Below are positions 8,644 to 18,301 of a stretch of 18,301 nucleotides of DNA, piece by piece. This DNA comes from Polyrhizophydium stewartii (Eukaryota; Chytridiomycota; Chytridiomycetes; Rhizophydiales): NCBI GenBank assembly GCA_027604665.1, contig JADGIZ010000243.1:1-18301 (forward strand), given 5' to 3'. Positions within the stretch are counted from its first letter, which is position 1; the number at the start of each line of letters is the position of its first letter. The translations under genes and the position numbers were made by a program. The notes below the pieces were generated by a model, which did not search any database, was not told where the DNA came from, and saw only the letters and a list, made by a program, of their open reading frames with translations.

Positions 8644-11600
8644 TTAAAAGAGCTTGCCAAAGACCAGCCGGTACTTGGCAACCATCACATCGTCGTGGAG
8701 CTGCTGGCCGACCGTGGCGCCCAGCGGTGGGATAGGCGTCGATCCCGCAGGCAGCACCAACGGGATGGGAAGCGACGAGCCAGGAGCTGCCAGGTCGCTT
8801 AGGCTGCTGTCGTCGTCGGCAAGATGACCGGCCAACGACGCGAGATCCTCGCGTGATGCGTGCCGCAGCAGCATGTGCTGGCCAGCGCCGGCAACTGCTG
8901 GCCCAGTGGCCGACGGTACGCCGTCGATCTCGTCGTCATCGTCGTCGTCGTCGTCGCGCTTGTCCTTGCGCTTCAGAATGCCACGCAGAATGCCGCCCTT
9001 CTCGCGCCGCCGGCCACGCCCATCGTCGGCGTCGGCGGCAGGCAGCGTCTTGCGCAACGGGCCCGCGACCGCGAGACCGCTCTCGGCGAACACCGACGCA
9101 GTATCGTCGATCGTTGCGTGCAGCGCTGTGCCTTCCTCGATTGACGACATACTCGGCCCGACTGCCTTGCGCTTCTCGAAAATCTTCTTGCGCATGAGCG
9201 CACCAGTGTTTGCGGCGGCGGCATAGATGGCGTCTGGCGTGTCGGCCGTGCGCCGTGTCAGAGCTGCTTTCTCGCAGGTCTACTGGCAACCATGCCAAGC
9301 CCACCTTTTTTGATTGCCGAAAACAGCTCATACCAAGTCCAGGTCCGGTTGCGGTACTCGAGATTGGGCATCTTGAACTCGAACATGTTGATATCCTCCA
9401 AATTCTTTTCCTTGTGGCCGTGGTACGACAGGCAGTGCGGCGCACCAGGGATCTTGATGTAGATGAAGGAGCGATTCTCGGACGCGCGAACTTGCATCTG
9501 GCGGAGCTCGGTCACTGTGCGGCTCGAGCGCCGGCGGGCGGCCACGCCGACGGAGGAGGCATTGGCCGGCGCGGTCGCTCTGGTGCGACGCAGCACGGCC
9601 GATGTATACGAGCCGGTCTGGTGCGGCTGCGGCTGAGGCTGCGGCTGGCTCGCAACAGGGCTTTGAATGGCCGTGAGTGACAGCGAGTGTCCCTGCTGGG
9701 AGAGCGTGTGGTGGGTGCTCATGCCTGATGCCAAAGACATGGAGTGGGCGGGCGGTCCTCGAAGTCGTGCGGCGTCGTCATGCGGGGTCACTGGCCGAGA
9801 GTACGGCTGCTCTGGCGTGCGTCCCGAGGCTGCGGAGCCAGAAGTCGCTGTCGCCGCCAGCACATCTGATCCGGCTGAGCCTGTCTGTGCAGTGCTGCCG
9901 GACTGGCCAGCTTGACCAGCAGCAGAGGCGGGCGTTGGTGGGTTGTTTGTAGGGGCCGCGCCGGTCGAACTTGCAGACGACGCTCCAACCGCCGATGCTC
10001 CTGCCGCGGCCGAGGTGCCGGCTTGCGATGCGGATGCTCCCGCTGCATCCAGCGCGGGCGAAGTGCCTTGGGCAACAGCACCCTTTTTGTTGGGGAAAAC
10101 GTATCGAGTGAGGTGCTTGTAGATCTCGTAGGTCAGCTGGATTGACAGCGGGAAGATGCCAACCTCAAAATGGTCAATGACTTGTATGCCGGCAACCGGA
10201 GGCAGCTCGCGCAGCTGCAGACGAAGCATCTTGTTGGTGCGGAAGTTGACGATGCGGTCGTCGGGGATGTATGGTGCAATCACATCGCGGAATGAGCCTG
10301 TCGAGGTTTGCAGCAGGTTTTCGACGTGCATCATGTCGATCTCGAGAATGTTTGACGACGATTGGTCTTCCTTGTGCGTCCACACGACGCTCGTGTTGGT
10401 GAATGTCCAGCGCAGGAGCGGATCGCCCGAGTCCAAGAGCATCAGCCACACAAACTTGTCCATCGTGAGGTTGAACTGAAGCGCAACTCCTTCCGACTTG
10501 CGGTGCTTCTCGATCAGCTGCATGCCCTTGAGCGCCTCCATCAGAACGTACAGTTCGTCAAGGCCTTGTGTGAGCGACTGGCGTACATCGTTGTTGTGCT
10601 GCCGGGCCGCCGCGGTAGCGCTCTTGAGCGGCGGGGTGGGCGATGGACCGGGTGAAGGGTGTGTCGCGGTGGTGTCCGACGCAGCGCTTGACGAGGACGA
10701 GGACGACGCAACCCGCAGCATCGACTCGAGCTGGCGGACCTTGTCCTGCAGAGTCAAGACCATGTCCTGCAGCTGCGTCAAGTCTTGCAGCTGCTCGAGC
10801 GCAAGCATCATTTTGCGCAGCCGCTCCGTGCGCTTCCCTTTAGCGGGGTCCTTGTACACGAGCAGACTCGAGATGACCTGGTGGACCAGCAAATACTGCG
10901 CAGACGTGATCGAGATGCGGAACTGCGGCAGAAAGACGTGATGCGTGTCCGCCTGCTGCTGGACCGGCGCGCGAGACGTGCGCGCAAAGTAGAGCGGGTT
11001 GAGCTTGTCGCGATAGAAGCTGGCCGATGTCTGGTCGACGATGCGCACAAAGCGCGGGTCGGACGAGTTTGTATCCAGAAAGCACTCGACAGGAACCCAG
11101 CTTGTGATGGATGCGCTGAATACGTCGGCCGAAGAGCCGCCCAAGTCGGCGCCGCGGGCTGAAAATGGAAATGCAAGATCAACAGACTGCTGCGCAAAGA
11201 TCTGCGCCTCGTGAAGCTTCATGATCGTGCGGTACTTGATGATCGCGTCGTTTCGATCCTTGTCGTCATATCCCTCACGCGCGGCCGCTGCGGACTCGTC
11301 AAGAATCATGACCGAAAACAGCTCCATGGTCGTCGACGCGACAATGAGAGACTGCACCGTGCTCGGGTCGGTTGGGCTGGCCACTTCGAGCGCAACCTGT
11401 GGGTTGATGAGTGTGAGAACCATCTCGCCTTCGACGACTTCTCCGTGGGCGACGTAGTCTGGTGAGAGCGGATCCGACGATGGCTCGTACTTGCTGACCT
11501 TGCGGAAGCGGCCTGCGTGCGCCGGCCGCTCTGGAGGTGGCGCGCGCACCTGATCATGGTCGGAATCGCCGTCGCTGTGGACGTGCACGCGGATACCAAG

Positions 11601-14600
11601 TGCAACGTCGTTCAGCAGCTGGTCGAGCAGCTGCGCAGTCAGATCCGACGATGACCCTGCGACCGAGTCTGGCAATGCAGCGGCATCGAGCTCTGGAACG
11701 TTGCGGGCTCCGGCGCCGTCCGACAGTGACTTGACTCGCTGGTTGGCGACAATCTGCACGAGCTCCGACACGACCTTGGAAGCTGCGTTGGAGAGGCAGT
11801 ACTTGTACGCAAATATCTTGGTCTGCGCATCGACGAGCCTGAATATGGCGTTGCGCACGGGCACGTTCCACATGAAGCACATGTTGTGGATCACATAATG
11901 GTGCTTGAAGACGCGCTGATCGTTGCGCTGGCCGTCCGAGTCCCGATCAAGGCTGACCTTGTCGGCTTCAAGTTTTGAAAGCCGTGACGAGGCGAGGCAG
12001 TAAGCATCAAGTATGGCCACGTCCTTGCGGGGCACCCTCACCTGCGTCGAATGCATCGCCGAGCTCGCGGATCGAGGACTGGATCAGCGCGCGCTTCTCG
12101 TACATGACCGTGAGCCGATCGACCAACGCGGCCGAGTCCTTTGCCATGGTCGCGTCAAAGAAGATGGCCTTGCGCGACTCCAGTTCTCTTTGATCCTCCT
12201 TGAGAGACCATATGGTGGCCTCGATCTCGCGCAGGCGGATTTTGAGAAGCTCCATCTGCTCCAGGTAGATGTCTGCGACGCGCCGCCCACGACGACAATC
12301 AGATCTCATGCGCTCGTGCAGCGACCAAGCGCTGCACGACCCGACGCAGCTCACCTTTCTCGCGCTGTGCCTGGCCCACGCCACTTGCACTCCGCCGAAA
12401 GTAAATGAGCTTGGGGCTCCAGAGAAAAGGAGAGAACCGGAAGGACGAGAAGTCGTCTGAGTAGTAAACGTCCTCGGCTAGGATCCACTCGTCTACATCA
12501 ACAAGCTGATCCAGATCGTCGTCGGCCTCGAGCCCGAGTGTACTCGGACGAAGTGGCTCGCCCGTCGGGTCGAGCGTGCGTCCATATGTCATTGTGCAGC
12601 CCTCGATGTCGACAAAGCTGAGCTGGCTCTCCTCGAGATCCCACCGATAAACTGGCCGACGCGAAATGCGGCTGGCGCTCTCGTCAACGTCGCGCACGCG
12701 GTGTTGGCGCAGAAAGATGTCCGAGTCCATGCGAGCCGCGCGCGCGCGCAGACCCACGCCGCCTGTCAGGTCATCGTTCTCGGTAATGAAACTGAGCATC
12801 AAGGGCTGCAGAAGCGCAATGATGCGCACCGTGCCGATCATCCGGCCAAGCTTTGGTCGCTGGCCGGCACCCGACGCCGCGGGTTTGGCTATCATTGCAC
12901 GAGTGCGGACGGGAACGTTGGTCAGGATCGACTGATAAACCATTGCCAGGATCTGCAGCTGCTGAAGCGACAGCGAGTTGAGGCACAGGTAATTGTTGGG
13001 CGCCGAGAGCCCCGAAAAGAACGGACGTGGCGACGTGATCTGCACGCGGACGTGCAGCGAGGAGGAGCGAAATCCGTAGAACGAGTCCCAGGGTTGGCCG
13101 AGCGTGGTCGCGTGGCAATACTCTGGCGAGCGCAGCACAATGTCGTTGTGTGTCTTCCATGGCGGCGTCTCGGCTGCAGCGCGCGCAGACTCGCCAGTCA
13201 TGGTCATGAATATGACGCCAATCGCGATGCGCACTCCGCCCGTGAGCTTGGCGAGCAGATCATCCTTGCGCTGCGCATAGTCGTGGCCGGACGTGTCACC
13301 CTGGGGCACAGACAGGCGAACTTCGCCGGCTTCGAGAACAGCGAGATCGTCCGACTTTTGCCCGCCCAGCTGGACATTGACGCCACTCGCCAGGGCAAGC
13401 TCGACGCCGCCCATGCCAAAGTGCTTGAGTGGGTCGTAGTATGGTGAGGTCGAGCCGAGGACGCGCATGATGATCTCGCCGCTGCCAGAAACTTTGATCG
13501 AGTTCTCGCCGTGAAGCATCAGGCGCATCTTGTCCCACCAGCCCACAGGCGGGCTCGGGTCGACGTTGGCCTTTGTGAACGAGTCGATGATCGAAACCAT
13601 GTCGGCGAGCGTCGGCTCGAGCGGCGCGCCGTAGACGACACGAATTGCCGGCGAGCAGTTCACGACCGTCTTGGTGCGCAGATATATCTTTGTGGGGCTG
13701 ACGGACCTGGTTACAATAATCGAATCGACTCCGGCCCCGGGGAGCGGCAGAACCACAACGCGGCGCGACTCGGTCGGCATGGCCGGCTCGGCCACAACGA
13801 GGAGTCCTGTGGTGCGCCACGTCCTCGCACGGCCGGGCGCGCCAGGGATGCTGAGCATCGGGTGCACAAAGTCGCGCAGTCGCACCTCGGCGGACTGAAG
13901 CTCGATGGTCAGGTTGCGGGGAAGCAGGTCGTCGTAAATCAGGTTATCGGGTGTTTGCGAGTCGAGCATATGCAGAGTCTCCTCGACCGTGTCTGCGAGG
14001 AGCGTTGGAGGCGCGACGACGACCACAACACCCTCCAGGACGGCCGACAAAAGCAGCACTTGCTCTGTGGTGGCAGCTGCGGCCTTGCGAACGGCCTCAA
14101 TGTGCATCCGGCTGTTGAACTCTTCGAGCAGTCTCCATGCCTTGGCGGTTTCTTCCGGTCGAGCTCTACTTTGCATATCAGAAATAGTAAAGGCGGCGAT
14201 GAATCAGCATCAACCCAAAAGTTGCTCACCGCTCTGCCTTTTGCCGCTTCCAGAACAGACGCTCGCGTGCAATGCGGTTGGCGTTTTCAACAAAGCCGGT
14301 ACGGTAGTTGAACGACAGTTGGGACACAAAGGGGTCATCCTCGATGCGGACCCAGCAACGCTCAACAGTCACTCGGATTTCTGGGATGCGCTCCACGTCG
14401 ACCACCGTGCGGCCGGATGGAGAAGAGTTGGACGACAGGAGGCCGAGCGCCTGCCCAAGAAGCTGCTTGACGGCGCGGAAGAGATTGATTCCGTTCTCGA
14501 CAATGTCAGACATCTCAAAGCCGTGCGGCACCGTGAGCTCCGCTGATGCCGCGCCAATGTCGACGAGCTGAGGACGGACCGAGCTGCGGGGGGCAAGCTC

Positions 14601-17517
14601 GAACCGGAGAGCATTCATCTGCGCAATGCGACGGAATGCACCTTCGGCGGGAGAAAGCACCTCGGCGAAAAGCGAGGCAAAAGTGCTGCGTGCCACGCCG
14701 CCGATGAACAAGGAGACTGCAACGTCCAGGATCGAGCCGCGCATCTGCACGGACTGGGGCAGTTCCACATCGAGCGATATGGCCGTAAGTCCTATGTGCA
14801 CAATCGGCGTTGCCTGTGCGCTATGAGGTGATGCAGGAGTGCCGGGACGCGAGGGCTTCGACTTGGCAAAGAGGGTGGCGATCTTGACCAAATCGACGCA
14901 GGCATGGATCGCGCAGAACAAATCCACAAGTGCGAACCTGACGCTTGCGGACGACACAAGGATGTGAACAGTCTGAAACTCGAGGAGCGGAGTTGCATGG
15001 GTGCCGCAAGCCGCTGCCGGATTTGGGCCAATGATTATGCCGGCGAGCTTGAGGACGTCGCGTACATCAAAGGCGGAAGTGGAAAGCTGCTCGATGTTCG
15101 TAAAGTTGCTAAAGTCTGCTACCCGAATGAGCTGCACGGAGCCTTTGGGCGGGGCGAGAGTGGCAGTGCGGCCCGGCGCCTTGTTGACAATGGTCGAGAC
15201 CGCGAGCGAGGACATGCTCGCAAGCAAGCCGCACTTGCCTGCGTGGCCAACAAGCACCAGCCTCAGCGACTCGGCAGCCAGCTGTGCAGTCCATGCAAGC
15301 TCGATATGACTCGCTGCAGCCGCAGCCAAAACGCTCGCCGTCGAAAAGCGGGCTGTCGCGCCAGGCTGCATCGAGTCTGGCACAGCCTCTTGGTGCGACA
15401 TCGAAGCGCGGCTGTCAACAAGCGACCGCAGGACGACCATGACGGCAAAGTAGTCGAGCGACGAGTTCACCGCAAGCCACGAGAGATCAGCATCGATGCT
15501 GCCGAGGTCAAATACAGTCTGGACAGAAAGTAGACGCGATGCATAACGCAGTGAGCAGTCGGCCGAGGCGCGAGTGCACGTAACAAGACGATTCAACAGC
15601 GCCGGGGTTGCAGAGAGCGCCTCGCCACGATGCGCCTTTTGCGCGCCGAGTGTGAAGCCAGAGAGCTGGACAGAGAGTGTGCTGGGCAAAACATCCATGA
15701 GATCGAGTATGACCGCCGGGGCCAAGCCGATGCTTTCCGGTGACAAAGCGACCAGGGCCGAGCGGATCTGCGCCGTGGCTGCAACCGTTTCGATCGATGC
15801 ACAAAAGACCGGAAGCTCGGCGGCAGAGTCTGGCGCGTCTGAGGTCTGAGCAGGGAGCTGAGCAGCCAAAAAGACGTCCGTGACTTGGACCGTAAGCTGA
15901 ATTTGGAGCTGGCTGATGGCGCTTTGGATGTCCCGAAGGTGTGAGAGAATACTTGGTAGCGGCAAATGTGGTGATTGCGTCGTTGACGTAAGAGGTGCTT
16001 GGTGCTGAGTTGGGCCGAGCTGCTGGGCTGAAAAGAGTGAGGCTTTTGAGAGGCCCTGGTCGGCGCTGCCATGCGGTGGAGGATGCATTCCTGCTGCTCG
16101 GCGAGCGCTCAGAACAGCGTCGACAAGCTGCATGAGCGCCGGGTCGAGCACAGCGCGCGGGGATTTGACTCCGAGATGAATGCTGCCGTCGATTGAGGCA
16201 GGATCTGAGCCCTGCGTGACTTGCGCCGAGAGCGTCGCAGCAGTGAGAGTCGCGCATCGTGAGACGGTTTGGCCTGAGCGCTCAAAGTTCATCACATCGA
16301 CCGTGACACCCTCGATGCTGGCGCCGATCTCGAGGCGAGGCGTTGTTTCCTGGCGCTCCGGCCGGTCGACCCGCGCGGTCAGATGGACAAGGGCCACGGT
16401 GACCAGCAGCGATGCCCGCTGCCGCGGATCTGGCAGGGCAGACCCGCGCTGAGGAGGCGGTGCTGGGGTCTCGGGATGCGCTGGCCTGTGTGCGGCGGGA
16501 TCGAGCGACAAGGCGGCGCTGCGGATCCGCACCGAGAGCTTGGGAGACAGGCTCGAGGCGAGCTCGATGGCGGCGACAATGTCCTGGGTATCGGTCAGCA
16601 CGCGGTCAGGCGGGTTCGTGCACTGCGTCGCGGCGCCCCACCTGGCTGAGGATGAACGGGGTCGCGGGTGGCGGCCTCGGGCGGCGCCGCAGCACGCTCT
16701 GCAGAGCCACAAGCTCGTCGACGTGCGCAGAGAGGTGGTCGACGAGGACGTCGGCAACCACGAAGCTACGCCACGACGAGCGGAGGACGGCCAGCGTCAA
16801 GGTTGTGGTCCGCTCGAACTCGACGACGGGCCGGCCGAGCGCCGACGTGCGCACTGCCCATGGCGCAAGCACCAGCGCCAGCTCGATGCCGCGCTTGCTC
16901 GACTCGGGAACGACGCCGGCCTCGACAAAGTGCGGGATGCAGCTGGCCGGGGAGCCTGCCGCCAGCGCGGCCAGCGTCGCCTGGGGTAGCCGCACCTCAA
17001 GCACAAGCCGGTCGCCATCGAACACGGACACATGGACCCGAACGACGTCGACGGCGAGCAGCCCGACCGCAGCATGCACCGCTGTGTTGCAGGCCAGCCG
17101 CCAAGCTTGACGCACCGCCCGGACGACCTTGCGCAGCGGTGACACCCCCGGCGGCGCTGACGCCGTGTCCGGCTGCGTTTCGGCCGCAGGGGCTGCTTGG
17201 CGCGGGGCGGCGCTGTCGGCCGCGCCAGGGTCGAGGCGCACCGACACGACCACGTCCTCGAGGAACAGCGACAGCAGCGAGGTCGAGCCGCCGCGCGAGC
17301 TGATATGGATGCCTGCCGCTTGCACCGACAGTCCCGTGAGGGTCGCCTGCTTGAGCGGCATCTCGCGCGACACACGCAGGCCGCGGACGACTCCGATGCC
17401 GACCGAGTCGACCGCAACGCCCAGCCGCTCGAGGGCAGCACGCAGCGCTGCCGAGACGACCACGGCCGCCGCGAGCACGAAAAACGCCCCGACGACGACG
17501 CTCCAGAATGCGCTCAT
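8644..17517 (-). CDS. FMP27: FMP27/Hobbit/BLTP2 bridge-like lipid-transfer protein
   Basis: Giant rod-shaped protein with a lipid-conducting groove that bridges the ER and plasma membrane at contact sites. Exons are 17517-16642, 16583-14230, 14168-12355, 12272-12042, 11965-9284 and 9233-8644: 8547 nt, 2848 residues (yeast Fmp27 about 2630, human BLTP2 about 2235). An N-terminal membrane helix (about 3-29) fits ER anchoring. Family landmarks: GWWDKMRLMLHG at 1286-1297 (the GFWDK motif with Trp for Phe), PWDSFYGFRSSS near 1436, FSPFLWSPKLIYFR, coiled coils at about 1682-1758 and 2133-2176, WVPVECFLDT, and a conserved end from about 2585 (FIYIKIPGAPHCLSYHG, PNLEYRNRTWTW). Residues about 2387-2568 are an Ala/Gly/Ser/Thr linker. 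All five introns (58, 61, 82, 76, 50 nt) preserve frame. A second in-frame ATG at 17532 would add five residues. Confidence 0.92.
8931..8957. repeat. GTC/GAC trinucleotide repeat encoding an Asp run
   Basis: A run of gtc triplets with one atc on the plus strand encodes eight consecutive Asp followed by Glu in the C-terminal tail of the FMP27-like protein, after a basic segment (ILKRKDKR). Such arrays mutate by slippage and are often length-polymorphic. A function for the acidic run is unknown. Confidence 0.8.
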
Positions 17518-17604
17518 GAGGGAGGAACGCATTCGTGCGTTTCGTGCGCAGATCGCCTGCTGTCGCGGTACCGAAACCCAGCTGACGGTCAAGCTCGAGC
17601 TCGA
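17518..17604 (-). promoter_or_regulatory. Short leader between the retroelement remnant and the FMP27-like ATG
   Basis: Only about 87 nt separate recognisable reverse-transcriptase sequence from the start codon of the lipid-transfer gene. The same minus-strand frame stays open here but no longer resembles reverse transcriptase. No TATA box or obvious splice acceptor is seen. The promoter is therefore either here, within the retroelement remnant, or beyond the window. Confidence 0.4.
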
Positions 17605-18301
17605 TGAGCCATGCATCGCCACAAACGACCAGATGATACGCGCTAAGCGGGTCGAGCTTCGAGAACACACGCGCATGTCCCGGGCGGTCAAGCAGCACCT
17701 GCATGAGCGGGATCGGATGGCTGCTCTTCTCGCACTGCGCATTGAGCAGCTTGAAGTTCTGAACAGGCCGCAGCTCCGTGGTGTCCTCCTTCTTGACAAA
17801 GAGCGGCGGCGTCACGGCAGGGCCGTTGGCACGCACGAGGATGCCGGCATCGAGGCCCTCCTGGGTCACCTTGCACGCCTCGGACTCGAGCGGGCTGAGC
17901 GGGATCGGCTTGAAGTTCGGCAGCACGGCGTCCGGCTTGGGCTTGATCGCGAGATCGCACGGACGGTGCGGCGGGAGTTTGCGTGCCAGCTCGTTGCTGA
18001 AGACGTCGGCGAGATCGGCATACTTGGCGGGCAGCGCGGCTGGACCAGCCTTGGGCGGCTCGGACGGCGCGGCCGCCTCGACGCTCTCGACAAAGCACTG
18101 GAACACGGCAGATGAGACCGGGTCGTCGTCGGCGTACATGCCGATCAGGGCGTGCTTGACTGCGTGCTGTTCGGCCGCGGTCAGCGCAGGCGGCTCTGGG
18201 GGGGGGGATGGCATCTCGGGGTCCGCCGCAACAGCAGCGACCTTGGCCGCCCGAGCGCGGCGACAACTTTTCCTCGCAATAGGCGGCGACACAAACCGGG
18301 C
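17605..18301 (-). mobile_element. Ty3/Gypsy-type retrotransposon fragment (partial reverse transcriptase)
   Basis: The minus-strand frame stays open from the window edge and encodes the N-terminal part of an LTR-retrotransposon reverse transcriptase. Signs are the pre-RT linker DLADVFSNELARKLPPHRP, FVKKEDTTELRPV, HPIPLMQVLLDR and FSKLDPLSAYHL, which holds the first catalytic Asp. Similarity fades after GDAW (about 17609). The fingers/palm region with YxDD, RNase H and integrase are absent, so the copy is 3'-truncated and cannot be active. No LTR is visible. It lies in the same orientation as, and at most about 90 nt upstream of, the FMP27-like start codon. The 5' part continues outside the window. 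A ten-G run (18198-18207) inside it does not break the frame. Confidence 0.85.

Noticed and set aside
9264..9283. A 20-nt intron (GTAGAC to AGCAG) that would also keep frame in FMP27-like exons 5-6
   Set aside because: Twenty nucleotides is too short for a spliceosomal intron. The 50-nt alternative ending at 9234 also keeps frame and contains a branch-like motif.
12024..12041. An 18-nt gap between the coiled-coil exon and the next frame of the FMP27-like gene
   Set aside because: It is too short and in the wrong phase. The 76-nt intron 12041-11966 fits phase and the size of its neighbours.
16997..17600. Extension of the retroelement frame through FMP27-like exon 1 as a fusion protein
   Set aside because: The frame differs from that of the lipid-transfer gene, and reverse-transcriptase similarity is lost by about 17609. 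The continuation is a stop-poor shadow frame.
1..18301. tRNA, rRNA, CRISPR arrays, bacterial operons or a defence island
   Set aside because: No cloverleaf, rRNA core, spaced direct repeats or prokaryotic gene order was seen. The genes are spliced eukaryotic housekeeping genes.

Overview
This window looks like GC-rich, gene-dense nuclear DNA from a eukaryotic microbe, most likely a fungus and plausibly an early-diverging (zoosporic) one. The protein families are eukaryotic, the genes are interrupted by 18 short introns, and FMP27-type and EFA6-type proteins with fungus-like sequence are present. Placement below 'fungus-like' is inference only. Seventeen introns are 50-110 nt and one is 259 nt. 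All are GT-AG except one GC-AG intron. Every exon chain given here was built by hand from splice signals, reading-frame continuity and remembered family motifs; no alignment or RNA evidence was available.

Layout. (1) 2-1807 (+): an acyl-CoA dehydrogenase with its 5' end cut by the window edge, seven exons visible, ending in a putative peroxisomal signal. (2) 1830-5974 (-): a 1253-residue Arf guanine-nucleotide exchange factor of the EFA6/PSD type (Sec7, split PH, C-terminal helical region), six exons. Its stop codon lies 22 nt from the acyl-CoA dehydrogenase stop, and an 8-bp hairpin fills the gap. (3) 5975-6658: a GC-rich divergent intergenic region with an 18-bp tandem repeat. (4) 6659-7618 (+): MOB1, three exons, 212 residues. 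(5) 7680-8540 (+): mitochondrial ribosomal protein uL22m, intronless, 61 nt after MOB1, with an 8-codon upstream ORF whose stop overlaps its start codon. (6) 8644-17517 (-): a 2848-residue FMP27/Hobbit/BLTP2-type bridge-like lipid-transfer protein, six exons. (7) About 17605-18301 (-): a 3'-truncated Ty3/Gypsy-type reverse-transcriptase fragment, in sense orientation directly upstream of the FMP27-like start codon and running off the window.

The genes are mostly housekeeping and do not form an obvious pathway. Two act on membranes (Arf GEF and lipid bridge), one is a Hippo/MEN kinase co-activator, one serves mitochondrial translation and one fatty-acid oxidation. I see no convincing undescribed multi-gene system. 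The most interesting points are local arrangements: the retroelement abutting the FMP27-like start, the AUGA-overlapping upstream ORF before uL22m, the minimal convergent 3' gap with its hairpin, the GC-AG intron, and the large insert inside the PH domain.
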